Below, one piece after another: positions 62,773 through 64,000 of a stretch of 64,000 nt of DNA (the first letter of the stretch is position 1; every line of letters starts with the position of its first letter). This DNA is from Gemmatimonadota bacterium (lineage in GTDB: Bacteria; Latescibacterota; UBA2968): the NCBI GenBank assembly GCA_002727195.1, contig PBWH01000026.1, forward strand, positions 130,862 through 194,861, read 5' to 3'. Position numbers and translations under genes: made by a program. The notes beneath the pieces are model-generated. The model saw nothing but the letters and a program-made list of their open reading frames with translations. It searched no databases and was not told the origin of the DNA.

Positions 62773-64000
62773 ATGAAGCTCTTTAGATACGCTCTCCTCC
62801 TCTTGCTAGTCGGGCACGCAGACCCGCTGTTCGCCGTCGGGGGCGATGGGTTCCCGATAGAACAGATCGAGATACGCGGAAACGACCGCACGCAAGCGGA
62901 CTTGATCCTGCGTGCGATGACCTTCCGACAGGGCGATGCGCTTTCCTCCGAGCAAATCGACGCCAGCAAGGAAGCCCTCTACGGGACCCGGCTCTTCACG
63001 ACAGTCCACATCGCCTCGAAACCAGGCAGCCAGAAGGGCCACGCCATCGTCGTCGTCTACGTCGAGGAGAAGCGTTTCGGTGACCTGGGGGTCAGCGGTG
63101 AGTATACGGAGCTCGACGGATTCGGCGTGTCGGCTGACGCTTACCACGTCAATCTGAGCGGTGAGGGCAAGATCGTCGGAGCCTCCTACAGTGCCGGTGA
63201 GCGGTTCAAACACTGGCAATTCGCCTACGCTGAACCCTGGCTGACATCTGCCAACCTGCTCTTCAGGATCAGTGTCAGCGGATCGTCTGCCGATCGCGAT
63301 CTCTTCCGCGCAAAACAGGATGCCCAGCGGGGACGATACGATCTGGAACGGATCGGCGGAACGATCGCCCTCGGCAAGGGATTGGGCGCGACAAATCGAC
63401 TCCTAGTCAAATACAGGTTCGAACAGGTGCAGGTCGGTGACTTCACCCGTCCCACGATTCAGACCGATCGGGGTGAGTTCGCCGACGAGGTACAGTTCGC
63501 AGTCGGCCGTGAGTCGCTCGGATTCGTTGGTCTCGACTTCCACTCCAAACCGTCGACCGATCCGTGGGGCAGCGTGGACGGCCTTGACTACCGGATCGAC
63601 GTCGATCTGTCGGCAAAATACCTGGGCTCGTCCGATACCTTCTCCAAAATCGAGGGTCAGCTGTTCCGTCACATCAACACCCGTGGCAGGCAGATACTCA
63701 CCCTCGGCGCAAGGGGAGGCATTATCCTCGGCTCCGAGCCCTTCTACGAGCGGTTCTTCCTCGATGGGGACCGCCAGCTCCGCGGTTTCGAGCGACGCGA
63801 GATCGGTCCGGAGGGCGGCGAGGAGTTCCTTGCCGGAGAGATCCTCTACTCCATCCCATTCCACAGAGTCGGCAGAGCCTACGGATTCGTCGAGGGAGCG
63901 ACCGTTCGTCGAGACTTCGTAACCGGGGTACGAGCCGATCAGGGGGCGACAGTTGGCGTCGGCATCCTGCTCTTCAACAGAATTGACATCAGCTTCGGCA
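62773..64000 (+). CDS. BamA/TamA-like outer membrane protein (Omp85 family), 3' end outside the window
   Basis: About 409 residues are visible before the window ends. A signal peptide (MKLFRYALLLLLVGHADPLFA) is followed by a single POTRA-like domain (IEQIEIRGNDRTQADLILRA and RQGDALSSEQIDASKEALYG then TRLF). The rest is beta-barrel strands with alternating hydrophobics and the conserved L6-like RLRGF motif, here LDGDRQLRGFERREIGPEGG near residue 335. Omp85 proteins insert or export outer-membrane proteins, so the organism has an outer membrane. One POTRA suggests a TamA/FhaC-like or short Bac_surface_Ag protein rather than full BamA. The ATG sits close after AACACGCC, with a weak ribosome site. 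Confidence 0.88.
   Translation, partial: MKLFRYALLLLLVGHADPLFAVGGDGFPIEQIEIRGNDRTQADLILRAMTFRQGDALSSEQIDASKEALYGTRLFTTVHIASKPGSQKGHAIVVVYVEEKRFGDLGVSGEYTELDGFGVSADAYHVNLSGEGKIVGASYSAGERFKHWQFAYAEPWLTSANLLFRISVSGSSADRDLFRAKQDAQRGRYDLERIGGTIALGKGLGATNRLLVKYRFEQVQVGDFTRPTIQTDRGEFADEVQFAVGRESLGFVGLDFHSKPSTDPWGSVDGLDYRIDVDLSAKYLGSSDTFSKIEGQLFRHINTRGRQILTLGARGGIILGSEPFYERFFLDGDRQLRGFERREIGPEGGEEFLAGEILYSIPFHRVGRAYGFVEGATVRRDFVTGVRADQGATVGVGILLFNRIDISFG

Noticed and set aside
1..64000. CRISPR arrays
   Set aside because: No regularly spaced identical repeats with unique spacers were seen; the short purine repeats are degenerate and continuous.
1..64000. tRNA or rRNA genes
   Set aside because: No T-loop/anticodon arrangement or rRNA core sequence was found by eye; a covariance search would be decisive.

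Overview
The window is 64 kb of high-GC bacterial DNA from an uncultured-type lineage. Two sulfatases plus a broken third, five enolase-superfamily (mandelate racemase/muconate lactonizing) genes, a phytanoyl-CoA dioxygenase, a ceramidase-like hydrolase, Gfo/Idh/MocA and DegT/StrS enzymes, RraA-like and SMP-30 proteins, kelch propellers and a CE15-like esterase form the repertoire I associate with Candidatus Poribacteria, Latescibacterota and some Planctomycetes. That assignment is inference from gene content; no rRNA, tRNA or ribosomal protein gene was seen.

Layout. 1-5.5 kb: sulfatase, Ldh2-type dehydrogenase, SMP-30 lactonase, RraA-like protein, MOSC protein. 5.5-7 kb: remains of a methyltransferase and a response regulator. 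7-15.4 kb: S9 peptidase, sulfatase and enolase-superfamily enzyme, then a methyltransferase/LysE chimeric remnant, then a translationally coupled pair of putative glycoside-active proteins. 15.5-22.9 kb: SelO, a ceramidase-like/aminotransferase pair, Gfo/Idh/MocA oxidoreductase, pentapeptide-repeat and SIMPL proteins. 23-28 kb: a response regulator split by a foreign segment, an intact receiver protein, a DUF72 protein and a broken membrane/TPR gene. 28-43.8 kb: PurC, a broken old-yellow-enzyme gene, four enolase-superfamily genes, an aldo/keto reductase, a solute-binding-like protein, a tandem metallo-beta-lactamase-fold protein, two kelch proteins and a DapA-family aldolase. 43.8-57 kb: intact genes (PhyH, P-loop kinase, FMN hydroxyacid oxidase, Nudix, lipoprotein, SUI1/YciH, CE15-like esterase, deoxyribosyltransferase-like protein, GT4) alternate with wrecked ones (FG-GAP, LamG/DUF1080-like, sulfatase, alpha/beta hydrolase, GNAT, HAD). 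57-64 kb: DUF2007, a dehydrogenase, a full-length glgB with four in-frame stops, a uridine-kinase-like protein, a broken sugar isomerase and the start of a BamA/TamA-like gene.

The intact genes suggest use of sulfated and acidic sugars: sulfatases remove sulfate, esterases and hydrolases open the polymer, SMP-30 opens lactones, enolase-superfamily enzymes dehydrate sugar acids, and DapA/RraA-like and Ldh2/Gfo enzymes process the keto acids. The individual substrates cannot be read from sequence.

The most striking feature is decay. About fifteen genes carry in-frame stops and/or frameshifts while remaining clearly recognisable, and Trp codons often became TAG or TGA. Intact neighbours end normally with all three stop codons, so this looks like ongoing gene loss rather than a changed genetic code. 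Interspersed non-coding repeats (hairpins and short-period purine-rich repeats) occupy many gene borders.
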